Below are positions 51,349 through 61,993 of a DNA stretch of 64,000 nt, piece by piece. The stretch is from Bacteroidota bacterium. GTDB taxonomy: Bacteria; Bacteroidota; Ignavibacteria; OLB7. The notes beneath the pieces were generated by a model. The model was given only the letters and a program-made list of their open reading frames with translations, made no database searches and had not been told where the DNA came from. Location of the stretch: positions 22,941 to 86,940 of the forward strand of contig JAFDZV010000026.1 of NCBI GenBank assembly GCA_018266795.1. The letters are read 5' to 3'. The translations under genes and the position numbers were made by a program. The first letter of the stretch is position 1, and each line of letters begins with the position of its first letter.

Positions 51349-52713
51349 ATGTCCACCATGAAGAAGTTCATGCTCGCCACAGTTCCGGTAATCATGCTGC
51401 CATGGTTGCTATGCTCGTGTACCACTGCCGAAATCGCGCGCGGTACGCGGCTCTCGTATGATATGGCACACGATCAATTCAGCACCTCGCCCCCGGGCGC
51501 AGGAAGTGTCAACGAAGGAGACATGGTGTCGCTCGAGCTGACGAACATCAATCCATTCGTTTATGATGTCGCGATCAACCAGCATTCGGTAACGTACAAC
51601 ACCTCGGTTCCGCCGATGCTGAAGCTTCCGCTGTTCGAGAACCAACAGCTCATGCAGAAGGGAGCACCGGTTATCGCGTCGAGCAGCGAGGAACTGACGC
51701 CCGAGCAGGCGCAGAAGGAGAACCCGGCGGCGGTAAGCCACTTCGCGGATCTCTACACGACATTCCGACAGAAGTACGCCGCCTTCGAAGCGTTCGCAAC
51801 GTTCGACAACTACCTCTACAGCGCGCTGCGCCGCCCGTTCGTCGATGAGGAGCACTTCAAGGAGGATCTGGGGAAGCACCTTTCCGAGGTGGCCGGCGGC
51901 CAGCAGCTCAGCACCAAGGCGGATTTCCTTACCCATGCCGAAACGCTTTTCGGCGACGTGGGCGCCGCCTACTTCGCGATGGCCGGCGCGCATGGCAAGC
52001 TGGAGGCCGCCGAAAAGGCGCGCGTGAAGGATGTGTTCACCAGCGCAACAGCGATCTACAACGAACTCCAGAGCAACTCGCTCTGGGCCATGAAGGTTGG
52101 CAACACTGCGGACGTCTATTTCTCGGTGATGAATACTCCGTTCCGCTTCTACTCCTTCAAGACACAGGCAAAGGGTGAGGCGGTACGCTTCGAAGTGGAG
52201 GGCCGCCGCAAGGAGTCCACCGATCTCAACGGACTCGAGGGCGTGCGTCCGTTCTCGCTGGACTACAGCGTGCCGGTAACGGGAGGATGGAAGATCGACT
52301 TCAGCGCCGGCATCTTCTTCAGTAATCTCGTGAACGATCAGTTCTCGCTGAAGGATGACAACGGCTCGCGATCCATTCTCAAGAAGAAGAGTGATGTGGC
52401 CAACTACGGCCCCGGTGCGCTGATGCACGTGTACTACAAGCCGATCGGCCTCGGGCTGAGTCTTGGAGCCTTCACCAACAACTTCACCAACGTGCAGTAT
52501 CTGCTGGGGCCCAGCATCATGTTCGGCGGATCGAACCGTTTCTGCATCAACGGCGGCGCCACGCTCGGCAAGGTTACGCGTCTCGCGGACGGCCTTGAAG
52601 TGGGCGCCACGATCCGCTCCGCAGACAGCGACCTCAACACCGTGCTCACCACGGAGCGCCTGGAGCTGGGTTGGTTTGTGGGCTTCAGCTACAATTTCAC
52701 GGCAGGCCTGTAG
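51349..52713 (+). CDS. Outer-membrane-like lipoprotein of unknown function
   Basis: A 454-residue protein beginning MSTMKKFMLATVPVIM, with a lipobox LLCSC (Cys ~23) for acylation. Residues ~120-300 are predicted helical and rich in Ala, Glu and Lys (TTFRQKYAAFEAFATFDN). The C-terminal ~180 residues look like beta-strands of an outer-membrane barrel: WKIDFSAGIFFSNLV, GLSLGAFTNNFT, LELGWFVGFSYNFTAGL. I recognise no named family. An intrinsic terminator follows at 52756. Start chosen at the ATG preceded by GAGAAGATC; MKKF nine bases further in is also possible. Confidence 0.8.
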   Translation: MSTMKKFMLATVPVIMLPWLLCSCTTAEIARGTRLSYDMAHDQFSTSPPGAGSVNEGDMVSLELTNINPFVYDVAINQHSVTYNTSVPPMLKLPLFENQQLMQKGAPVIASSSEELTPEQAQKENPAAVSHFADLYTTFRQKYAAFEAFATFDNYLYSALRRPFVDEEHFKEDLGKHLSEVAGGQQLSTKADFLTHAETLFGDVGAAYFAMAGAHGKLEAAEKARVKDVFTSATAIYNELQSNSLWAMKVGNTADVYFSVMNTPFRFYSFKTQAKGEAVRFEVEGRRKESTDLNGLEGVRPFSLDYSVPVTGGWKIDFSAGIFFSNLVNDQFSLKDDNGSRSILKKKSDVANYGPGALMHVYYKPIGLGLSLGAFTNNFTNVQYLLGPSIMFGGSNRFCINGGATLGKVTRLADGLEVGATIRSADSDLNTVLTTERLELGWFVGFSYNFTAGL

Positions 52714-53064
52714 TAATAGACGGGAGTGATCGGTGGTGGTGGATGCAATGGACAGCGGTCCGGAGATCTACTCCGGGCCGTTCTTTTTTCGGAACGCAGC
52801 CACATCAGGGACAGATCGCCACGCCCCCGCTTCGCGGGGTCTGCTCGTGACAATGGATGTGAAGGTCCACCAAGGGTCGTTGCCACGTCGGCAGCGGCTT
52901 CGCAGCGCGAAGACGGATTGCCTGTTCGCCCCTGGGCCGTTGCAAGCGAACGGAGTGAGCGCGGCAACCCTTTCCAACTGGCTCATTGAAGCCGCCTGCG
53001 GCTCGCAGTGCCGCCATCGAACGATCGCCATGGCCGCACCCGGTTCACAGCTCTCCGGCAAAGC
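52714..53064. other. Intergenic gap with terminator
   Basis: About 350 bases between the convergent lipoprotein and uvrB genes. Apart from the terminator at 52756-52789 I see nothing. Confidence 0.55.
52756..52789 (+). terminator. Intrinsic terminator of the lipoprotein gene
   Basis: CGGTCCGGAG pairs with CTCCGGGCCG (ten pairs, one G-U) across a 5-base loop and is followed directly by TTCTTTTTT. It lies 43 bases after the stop codon, a textbook rho-independent terminator. Confidence 0.9.
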
Positions 53065-55092
<2,028 letters not shown>

Positions 55093-55452
55093 GCGAACCC
55101 GTCCTGAAGAATGCTGGGATTCCCGACGTAGGCACGGCAGGGGCTGCGGCAGCAGGGCACACCGGGCCCGGGAGGAGCCGAACATCGAGAGCGAAGCAGC
55201 AAGATAGCGCCGAACATGCTTCGGTGGATGTGGCGGAGACGCCCGCAGAGTGTTTCAGTGTGAACAACGATCGGCGGCCGGCAACCGTGCCGATTACTGT
55301 TGCCTCGTAACCGCCGAGGACACATTTTCCGGCCGGCGATCACCCGTCTTCGAAGTCTCAATCTCCGGCGCAGTCAATTCATCAATTCTTCAGCATGAGG
55401 CTCGCGCGATAATGGCGTACCATGCCATGCCGGGCCACGGGAGAGCGGCTCC
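55093..55452. other. Divergent intergenic gap
   Basis: 360 bases between uvrB (minus) and the secreted protein gene (plus). No repeat or strong hairpin seen; both promoters must lie here. Confidence 0.45.
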
Positions 55453-57108
55453 ATGTTTCGAGCGTACCACTCGCGCACCGCTGTTCGCAGCACCACGCTT
55501 GCAATCCTCACGGCGCTTCTCTGCACGCGCGCAGTCAACGCCCAGGGAACGGCGCCAACCGTCGCGTTCAGTTTCAACACCCCGGGCAGATCAATCAACG
55601 ACATCAACGATGACCATCTCGCCGTCTCGGGGAGCGGCATCGTGGTATCGGTCAAGAACAACTGGATCACCATCGCGGACAGCATCGGCACCGTGCAGCG
55701 TTCGGAGCATATCTCGCAGTTCTTCGGTGTGGAACAGCCGCCGGATGTTGAATGCTACGATCCGCGGGTGTTGTTCGACCGGCGGCACAACCGCTTCATC
55801 GTATCGTTTCTCCGCGCCGACGTCGTGGATCCGGAGATTCTCAGCTCGCTCTTCGTCTGCTGCTCATCCGCGAACAACCCGCTCGCCCCGTGGCATGTCT
55901 ACAACCTCACGCAGGATGTCGGCCCGGAGGAACTCGACTTTCCACAGTTCTCCATCAACGAGCACGATCTCTTCCTCACATTGAACCTGAGTCCGGAGAT
56001 CTGGCAGATCGATCTTTCGGACTGCTACGCGGGCAATCCCTCGCCGCGACTGCTGAAGCATACGTTCCAGCTGGACGCACTCTCCGGCTACGTTGTCCCG
56101 ACGCCGGTTCGAATGGTGGAGCCGGACGGTGACCGCGCGTGGTTCCTGGTGCACTACGCGGACATGGACCAGGCCCGTACGGTTGTCTCGCTGGCATCGA
56201 TTGCGGGAGCCGTTGCGAACGGGCCGACTGTCGACAGCGTCTTCACACTCAGAACCGATATCCCGTACCTCCAGCCGCAGTCCGCAGTGCAGGTGCCGCC
56301 CATTTATTTCCAGACCGGCCCGAACTGGGGTCCTACCAGCGCATATCTGCATCATGGAAGCATTCAGTTTGTTCTGAACAATCGATACTCGCAGGCGAGT
56401 GTGGGAATCCTCTACGGCAGCCTGCCGCTTGATGGTGCCTATCCGCGAGACAGTGTGATTCACTGCGTGGAGCTCACGCCGGGCTCGCGCGTGATGGCGC
56501 ATGGAAGCATTGCGTACGCCGGTTGCACCTCCCCCTCCGGCGTCAATGCCTCCGTGGTTGCATTCAACTTTGCTTCCCCTACCGAGCTTCCCAGCACCGC
56601 CGTCGTCTACATCGACACGCTGGGCCACGCCAGCACATCGACCACCTGCAACCGGTCGCTGGCGCCTCCGTCGGTTGCCTTCTTCGTGCGCGGCGACTAC
56701 ACCGGCTGCGTGGAAAATCCCTCGCGCCCGGGTGAGGTCTGGGTGCAGGGTGCATCCACCTCCGCGGACGGCATCATGCTGAGCTGGATATCGAGGGTGG
56801 AAGCACCATGCGGCACATCGGGTGTCGGGGCACCGGACCGCGAGGCAGCCGGCGGACGCATCCGCGTTGCGCCGGATCACGGCGCGTACCGCCTTCTCTA
56901 TACGCTGGACATCCCAAGCTCCGGCGACTACACCATCACACTCCACGACGGCCTTGGCCAGTTGATGCGCCAGGAGCATCTGCACTTCGATGCCGGCACC
57001 TGGAGCGATGCGCTCTCGATCGACGATCTTCCCTCCGGACCGTATCTCTTCTCGCTTCTGCGCCGCGGCGAACGGCTTGGAACGGAGAAGGTGCTGGTGG
57101 CGCGGTAG
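55453..57108 (+). CDS. Secreted protein with T9SS sorting domain
   Basis: A 551-residue exported protein. The signal peptide (TTLAILTALLCTRAVNAQ) is followed by a probable beta-propeller or beta-sandwich region with repeated strands and many Ser/Thr. The last ~75 residues (from YRLLYTLDIPSSGDYTITL to KVLVAR) match the C-terminal sorting domain of type IX secretion cargo: the pattern DGLGQLMR, then LPSGPYLFSLLRRGERLGTEKVLVAR. The main domain resembles no family I can name. With the second cargo at 60552 it implies a T9SS elsewhere in the genome. Confidence 0.8.
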   Translation: MFRAYHSRTAVRSTTLAILTALLCTRAVNAQGTAPTVAFSFNTPGRSINDINDDHLAVSGSGIVVSVKNNWITIADSIGTVQRSEHISQFFGVEQPPDVECYDPRVLFDRRHNRFIVSFLRADVVDPEILSSLFVCCSSANNPLAPWHVYNLTQDVGPEELDFPQFSINEHDLFLTLNLSPEIWQIDLSDCYAGNPSPRLLKHTFQLDALSGYVVPTPVRMVEPDGDRAWFLVHYADMDQARTVVSLASIAGAVANGPTVDSVFTLRTDIPYLQPQSAVQVPPIYFQTGPNWGPTSAYLHHGSIQFVLNNRYSQASVGILYGSLPLDGAYPRDSVIHCVELTPGSRVMAHGSIAYAGCTSPSGVNASVVAFNFASPTELPSTAVVYIDTLGHASTSTTCNRSLAPPSVAFFVRGDYTGCVENPSRPGEVWVQGASTSADGIMLSWISRVEAPCGTSGVGAPDREAAGGRIRVAPDHGAYRLLYTLDIPSSGDYTITLHDGLGQLMRQEHLHFDAGTWSDALSIDDLPSGPYLFSLLRRGERLGTEKVLVAR

Positions 57109-57781
57109 GGAGATACGGATCTCTCAGTGTGACACGTGGGCCGAAGTGTTGCTGCGACGTCTGCTTCAATCAGACCAACTGCCGGATCAACATGGACATC
57201 CTGCAGCGTGCGTGGTGCCGTAGGCCCGCCTTGCAGGCGGTGAAGCACACGTACGCAGCCATCATCATGCGATCCCGGAATCAGGGGCGGCCAAACGGCC
57301 GGCCGCTCATGCGCCTTCTTTCGTGTGCATGGCCGTTCGCCCGGCGCGCGCGGACGGTTTTATCGTTATCTCACCGTCTATAGGCAGGCTTCCAAGTGCT
57401 CGCCCGCACCCTAGCGTACTCTCCACCACGATGCCGCCAATGGTCACACGTACGCGTCTTCATTCTTTCACCCTGTTCCCCCCATGTGTCGAGGTGCCGA
57501 AGCGGCGACGGACCACGATATGCTGGTAGCCGAGATCATGGGAAAGCCACGGCCGCTCGACATCGCATAGATGCAGCCGGCGGGCATCATTGCGAAGCAT
57601 TCAAGCCCCGTTCGCTTGCTCAGATCCATGAGAAGTGGTCGAGTGTGGAAAGATGTGGAAGAATCTGGCAATTGATTTTCCGGACGCATCAGGGGGCAAC
57701 CGGCCATTCGTGGCAGAACCCGCCTGTTTATGCCCCCGCTATGTATCAACCTTGCAGAACTGGAAAAATCTGGAAGCGCGG
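57109..57781. other. Intergenic gap, no confident gene
   Basis: About 670 bases. A plus-strand frame crossing 57635-57781 contains a repeated GTGGAA motif but runs antisense into the next gene and is not accepted. Composition is AT-richer from here to about 60400. Confidence 0.4.
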
Positions 57782-59188
57782 TCACACGGATTCGGCATCG
57801 TTACTGTTCAGAGCGTAAGTGGTGTTCGGCCCCCGGCCACGGCGGATAAGCCGCCCGATTCCGACCAGATACTGGAGGTCTGTACGAACAGTACGGGCGG
57901 TTACATCGGCGTCGAGAAGTTCTGCGACCCGCGGCGCCTTGAGGCTGCCGTGCGCCTCAATCGTTGAGAGAATCAGCAGGTGGCGCTCGCTCAGATCGGC
58001 GACACCAGCCGGTCCGGCCGGCTCGGTCGGCGCAAAGAACGTCAGCACCGTTGCAGCAGCGGCGCTCTGCCACCGCGGTTCGCGAAGGCCAGCCGCGCGG
58101 CAAGCTTCCACAATGCGTTGCGTTCCCCGGCCAACCTTCTCAATCATCCGGCTCAGGAAGAAAACGTGGGCAATGTCAGGATTGCGAGGTATCGACTGAT
58201 GCACCCGTTTCAAGTCCGCGGGCTTCAGTTGGCCGGGGAGCACGCCGGGATTCGAGACGCGCAGAGCATGCGGCAGAACTTCGATTACGACCGATCCACC
58301 ACTGTTGTAATCGCGATGCACCAACGCATTCATGATACCTTCACGCAGCGCGGCCTGCGGATACAGCACACGGTCTTCTCTGCGCCAGGACTCCTCCGGA
58401 AACCGGCTCTGCACTCCCGCAACATGTGACGAAAGCGCTGCAGGAAGGAGCGCCGCCACGCGTAGAAGATTCTCCTCGAATGTCTGGTCGACCGCATATC
58501 GATCACCAGTTTTTCCGTCGGGCGCCACCAGCAGCCGGATACGTGCCTGCGGCAGCCAACGCGCTGGCGTTGCGCCGAACAACAGAAGCGCGGCATTCGT
58601 AACGGCCCCGCTCTCGATCAAGCCGAGCGAATGGAGAAACGCCTCCGAATCCGTTGCGCTTCCCTCCCAGCGTCCCGCTTCGATCGCCAATCTCGCGGTG
58701 TCACGAACCAGCGCGGCATCAAGATCACCCAGATCCGCGCCGGGCATCAACACACGTTCCCAGCGTTGCTCCAGCCGAAGCCGCGCAGCAATTAAACGGC
58801 TGATCTCCTCTCTCGTCGCCGCAATGCACCGCCCCGCACGCCTCATGTAGATGCCGCCGCCTACGACGTACGGCTTGTCCATACCTTCCGGGATCTCCAT
58901 GACAAGAAGCACCCGGCCGTTGATATCCACCCTCTCAACGGTCCATAACGCCGACGGCGTGATCAGGCGCGACAGCATCGAGGGGAATGCCCTGGCTGCC
59001 GAATCTGCATTGGGAACGCCAAGGATTGTTCCGTCGTTCCCCACACCAAGAATCAGACGCCCGCCGTTACCGTTCAGAAATGCGCACAGATGCCGCGCAA
59101 TGATCTCGACCGGCATATCACCACCATAAAGCTCAAGGCGGTCGTTCTCGCCCTCCGATATGATCCTAAGAAGTTCATTTGTATTCAT
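57782..59188 (-). CDS. AlbA_2 / Schlafen-type ATP-binding protein
   Basis: A 468-residue protein of the AlbA_2 (Schlafen AAA_4) plus HATPase_c_4 family. The N-terminal AlbA_2 domain shows ESDRLELKE-type start (EGENDRLELYGGDMPVEII), then GNGGRLILGVGNDGTILGVPN. The C-terminal part carries an ATP-binding fold marked REGIMNALVHRDYNSGGSVVIEV and ending in a winged helix. Such proteins act as transcriptional regulators or nucleases in defence and signalling. It overlaps the DUF4062 gene by four bases (ATGA), so the two act together. Confidence 0.87.
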   Translation of the reverse strand: MNTNELLRIISEGENDRLELYGGDMPVEIIARHLCAFLNGNGGRLILGVGNDGTILGVPNADSAARAFPSMLSRLITPSALWTVERVDINGRVLLVMEIPEGMDKPYVVGGGIYMRRAGRCIAATREEISRLIAARLRLEQRWERVLMPGADLGDLDAALVRDTARLAIEAGRWEGSATDSEAFLHSLGLIESGAVTNAALLLFGATPARWLPQARIRLLVAPDGKTGDRYAVDQTFEENLLRVAALLPAALSSHVAGVQSRFPEESWRREDRVLYPQAALREGIMNALVHRDYNSGGSVVIEVLPHALRVSNPGVLPGQLKPADLKRVHQSIPRNPDIAHVFFLSRMIEKVGRGTQRIVEACRAAGLREPRWQSAAAATVLTFFAPTEPAGPAGVADLSERHLLILSTIEAHGSLKAPRVAELLDADVTARTVRTDLQYLVGIGRLIRRGRGPNTTYALNSNDAESV

Positions 59189-59787
59189 GGCCGCTTCACC
59201 TCCTCACAAATTGTTCGGATGCGCTCAGGGTCACGGAACTGGCTGTCGAGGTAGGTGAACACATCTGCGATGCGAAAGAACTCCTGAACCCAGTGCCCTC
59301 TGCGCTCGGCCGGTTTGATATCATTTTGAATCGCTTCGTGGTAGAGATCGATTACGCGCAGGTCGTCCAGCACCGGATTCCTTCGCAATTTGAACGTCGT
59401 CCGATTACCGTCGCGCTTGAACATGTACGGCTTCAGCAATTGACGCGCAAACGTCACGTCGCGGTGCACCATGCACCAGCGCGGCTTCGGACGCTGCAAC
59501 GCTGCCCTAAATTCTTCATGCGTAATGGAACGGTCGCCAATTTTGCCACTGCCGTAGAATGGCCGGATGATCCCGAAGAAGATGTCACATGCATGAACGG
59601 CCGCCACACACTTCTCGAGATTCGAGTGCATGGGATTCACCGGCGGCATCCTACCCAAATGAGAATTCCACACCTCGTATCCGAATCCCTCCAGAATGCT
59701 GCAAATCTGCGCAAGCTGGTCCTCGAAATGATACACCGACGAGGCAACCATGAGTGTCAGCCGCTTTTTTTGGCGCATGGGGTACAC
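59185..59787 (-). CDS. DUF4062 domain protein
   Basis: A 200-residue protein that is essentially one DUF4062 domain, a nucleotide-hydrolase-like alpha/beta fold related to TIR and nucleoside 2-deoxyribosyltransferase domains. Features are the start KKRLTLMVASSVYHFED, the acidic and His residues of VNPMHSNLEKCVAAVHACDIFFGIIRPFYGSG and SITHEEFRAAL. DUF4062 occurs next to NACHT, Schlafen and AlbA proteins in immune-like loci. Start MYPMRQKKR; MRQKK three codons on is possible. It lies upstream of its AlbA_2 partner. Confidence 0.85.
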   Translation of the reverse strand: MYPMRQKKRLTLMVASSVYHFEDQLAQICSILEGFGYEVWNSHLGRMPPVNPMHSNLEKCVAAVHACDIFFGIIRPFYGSGKIGDRSITHEEFRAALQRPKPRWCMVHRDVTFARQLLKPYMFKRDGNRTTFKLRRNPVLDDLRVIDLYHEAIQNDIKPAERRGHWVQEFFRIADVFTYLDSQFRDPERIRTICEEVKRP

Positions 59788-60551
59788 CTCCGCGAATACA
59801 TGATACTATGCCACCATACCCAGGACGATCAGCACGCACTTGCGCTGCAACCACGCGAATCGCGTTGCGCAGAACGCGCACGGCACTATTGCCCCGTCTT
59901 CCAGACATTCAGCATACAACGAAAGGAAAGCCACTCATACACTCCGGCCGACTACATCGGCAATTCACGTTGCCAGTGCCGAGGCCCCAGGTAAATAACA
60001 ATGTACAAAGACCCACACCCGCTGCGAACCGCGACATCCCGGCAATCTCGACATCCCGATATACACGCGCCCCCGCTGTTCATATACACCGGCACTACTT
60101 CTCCGGAGGCAGCGATGAGGAACTATCTCCGAACATTCTGAGCGTTGCGCAGATCCGCAAAGGTGCGACGGTCGTCAGTCGAGGAGTTTGACTTCACGAT
60201 CTCCATCAACAGGAAGGCGTCCGAGTACGACTCAGACGCAACGAGCTGTTGGGTGCATAGCAGAATACTTCTTCGCAAGTACCGAGGTCCTTCAGTTGCT
60301 TCGCACCTTCAAGATGACAACTGCGGGATGGTTCAGCCATGTTCCGTCCCCGGAGCTCCCAGCTACGTAGGTGCCTAATTGCTATACAATGGTCAGCATT
60401 TTTTTTGCAGGCCCGTTGATATTGGTTCGAAACGCCGCGAGCCGCGGTACACACGGCGTACTCGCGGCTCGCTCTCGATTCACATGTGGCAGGCAATTTT
60501 CTGCCGGCCCGTTGAGGCTTGCTCTCGATTCTCTGTAACGTCCCCTGCCGG
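59788..60551. other. AT-richer intergenic region with hairpins
   Basis: About 760 bases without an accepted gene. It contains an eight-base T run (60401 region), a strong GC-rich hairpin (60437-60472) and partial direct repeats GGCCCGTTGA and GCTCTCGATTC. No known RNA family is recognised. Confidence 0.45.
60437..60472. repeat. Imperfect palindrome, GC-rich hairpin
   Basis: GCGAGCCGCG and its complement CGCGGCTCGC pair perfectly for ten bases, then GTAC pairs with GTAC after one bulged base; the apical loop is about 7 bases. It lies about 90 bases beyond the stop of the minus-strand T9SS cargo gene region on its upstream side, and its role is unclear. Confidence 0.5.
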
Positions 60552-61766
60552 TTATCTGGCAACCTGCATCACACGCGAGGATACCTGCGCGCCGCTCTGG
60601 AACTGCGCTCTCAACTGGTACATGTACCATCCGGAACTCAGCTTCGAGACATCCACCGTTGCGGAATAACTGCCGGCCTCCTTCGCACCTTCGTTGACGT
60701 CCATCACCACCTCCCCTCTTGCATCCAACAGACGCAGCGAGGTCTGAGCGCTGGCCTCCGGCAGCGTGTATGCAATCGTGGTGGTGCCGGCAGCAGGGTT
60801 CGGGGAGTTGACCGCCAGCATGGAGTGGTCCGGCACGGGGCTGGCAGCGTGACGATCGGGACCGGCAATCATGCTTGCAAGAGCCTCGCCGCTGTAGAGC
60901 ATCGCGAGCGGCTCCAGCTTCTGCCGGTACATCTGCATGAAGAGGAGAGGATACTTGCGGGCCAGCACGCTCAGCTCGTCCATTTCCGAATACGAGTCCA
61001 CGCGCTGGCGCAGGTCAGGGAACTGTGCCAGCTCGACGGCATGGGCATCGGCGAAGTGACGACTGTGGCTGGCCATGCTGTCGGTGAAGGCAACCAGGTC
61101 CGCACGCACGCTTCCTTCCAGATTGTCCAGCGCAGCACGATAGTCGCGTGCCAGCCAGCGTGCAATCGCAGGCAGCTCCATCAGGTCCTGATATCCGGAC
61201 GGCATCCCGTCCTCGTCGTCACCGTCGAGCGCAGCAGACCCTCCCCGTGCAAGCACCTGCTCCAGCGAATCTCGCCGACGTTCCCGGCGAGCCTGGTATG
61301 TCCGCTGCTCGTCGGCTTCGCGACGCGCTATCTCCTCGGCATCCGGTTCACGCGGCGCCACGGTATCGGCGGCAGGCTCCGTCGCCGAAACTTCCACGGC
61401 CACCGTCGTATCCGGAACCACCTCTTCTCGTCCCTGCGACGCATACCGCCGCTCCTGCTCCTCGGCCATGTGCCGCATCCGCGCCACCATGATCGCATAG
61501 CGCGCGCGAAGTTCATCAAGTTGAGCAAGGTCATGCCCCGAGAGAACCTCGTCGATGCGGACCTTGTACGCATTCAGGCGTGTCTCCCAGAAGTGCAGCG
61601 CGATCTGGCCGAACTCGTCGCTGATGGATCGCGCGAAGCGGGCGCGAAGGGAGTCGTCGAACGGCGTGGTGTTGTCGGCGTCCTGGCTCTGCGCGTGCAA
61701 CGGCGCGGCCCAGATCGCCACCGTCGCCGCAGCCAGAAGCGCCGCGAAGTGGATACCACTCTTCAT
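60552..61766 (-). CDS. Secreted coiled-coil protein with T9SS sorting domain
   Basis: A 404-residue exported protein. The signal peptide MKSGIHFAALLAAATVAIWAAPLHA is followed by a long, charged, probably coiled-coil region (about residues 100-230; many Glu, Arg and Ala). The last ~85 residues form a type IX secretion sorting domain: SPNPAAGTTTIAYTLPE, then LRLLDARGEVVMDV and LSSGWYMYQLRAQFQSGAQVSSRVMQVAR. The cargo function is unknown. The stop is close to the hairpin and repeats of the preceding gap. Confidence 0.82.
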   Translation of the reverse strand: MKSGIHFAALLAAATVAIWAAPLHAQSQDADNTTPFDDSLRARFARSISDEFGQIALHFWETRLNAYKVRIDEVLSGHDLAQLDELRARYAIMVARMRHMAEEQERRYASQGREEVVPDTTVAVEVSATEPAADTVAPREPDAEEIARREADEQRTYQARRERRRDSLEQVLARGGSAALDGDDEDGMPSGYQDLMELPAIARWLARDYRAALDNLEGSVRADLVAFTDSMASHSRHFADAHAVELAQFPDLRQRVDSYSEMDELSVLARKYPLLFMQMYRQKLEPLAMLYSGEALASMIAGPDRHAASPVPDHSMLAVNSPNPAAGTTTIAYTLPEASAQTSLRLLDARGEVVMDVNEGAKEAGSYSATVDVSKLSSGWYMYQLRAQFQSGAQVSSRVMQVAR

Positions 61767-61993
61767 CTGAATCTCCAGTTGAGTGACTTCGCCGGAAAAT
61801 TTGTACCGGCCGCACTAGCGCACCCCACGGTGCACAACGGCCGGCGGCAAAGGTACGAACGGCGGCGCGATACAACTGCGCCATTCGCGGAGATGCGAGC
61901 GGAATCTGTTTTGTCCTGCATCCGAAGTGCGTCCGCGTGCAGGAAGGCGGGTGTGGCATATGCGCCTGTGCCGGCGCGGGGCGCATTCGAGAA

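Noticed and set aside
60421-60440. GGTTCGAAAC, T-loop-like
   Set aside because: No acceptor or anticodon stem can be built around it; the flanking sequence forms a different hairpin.
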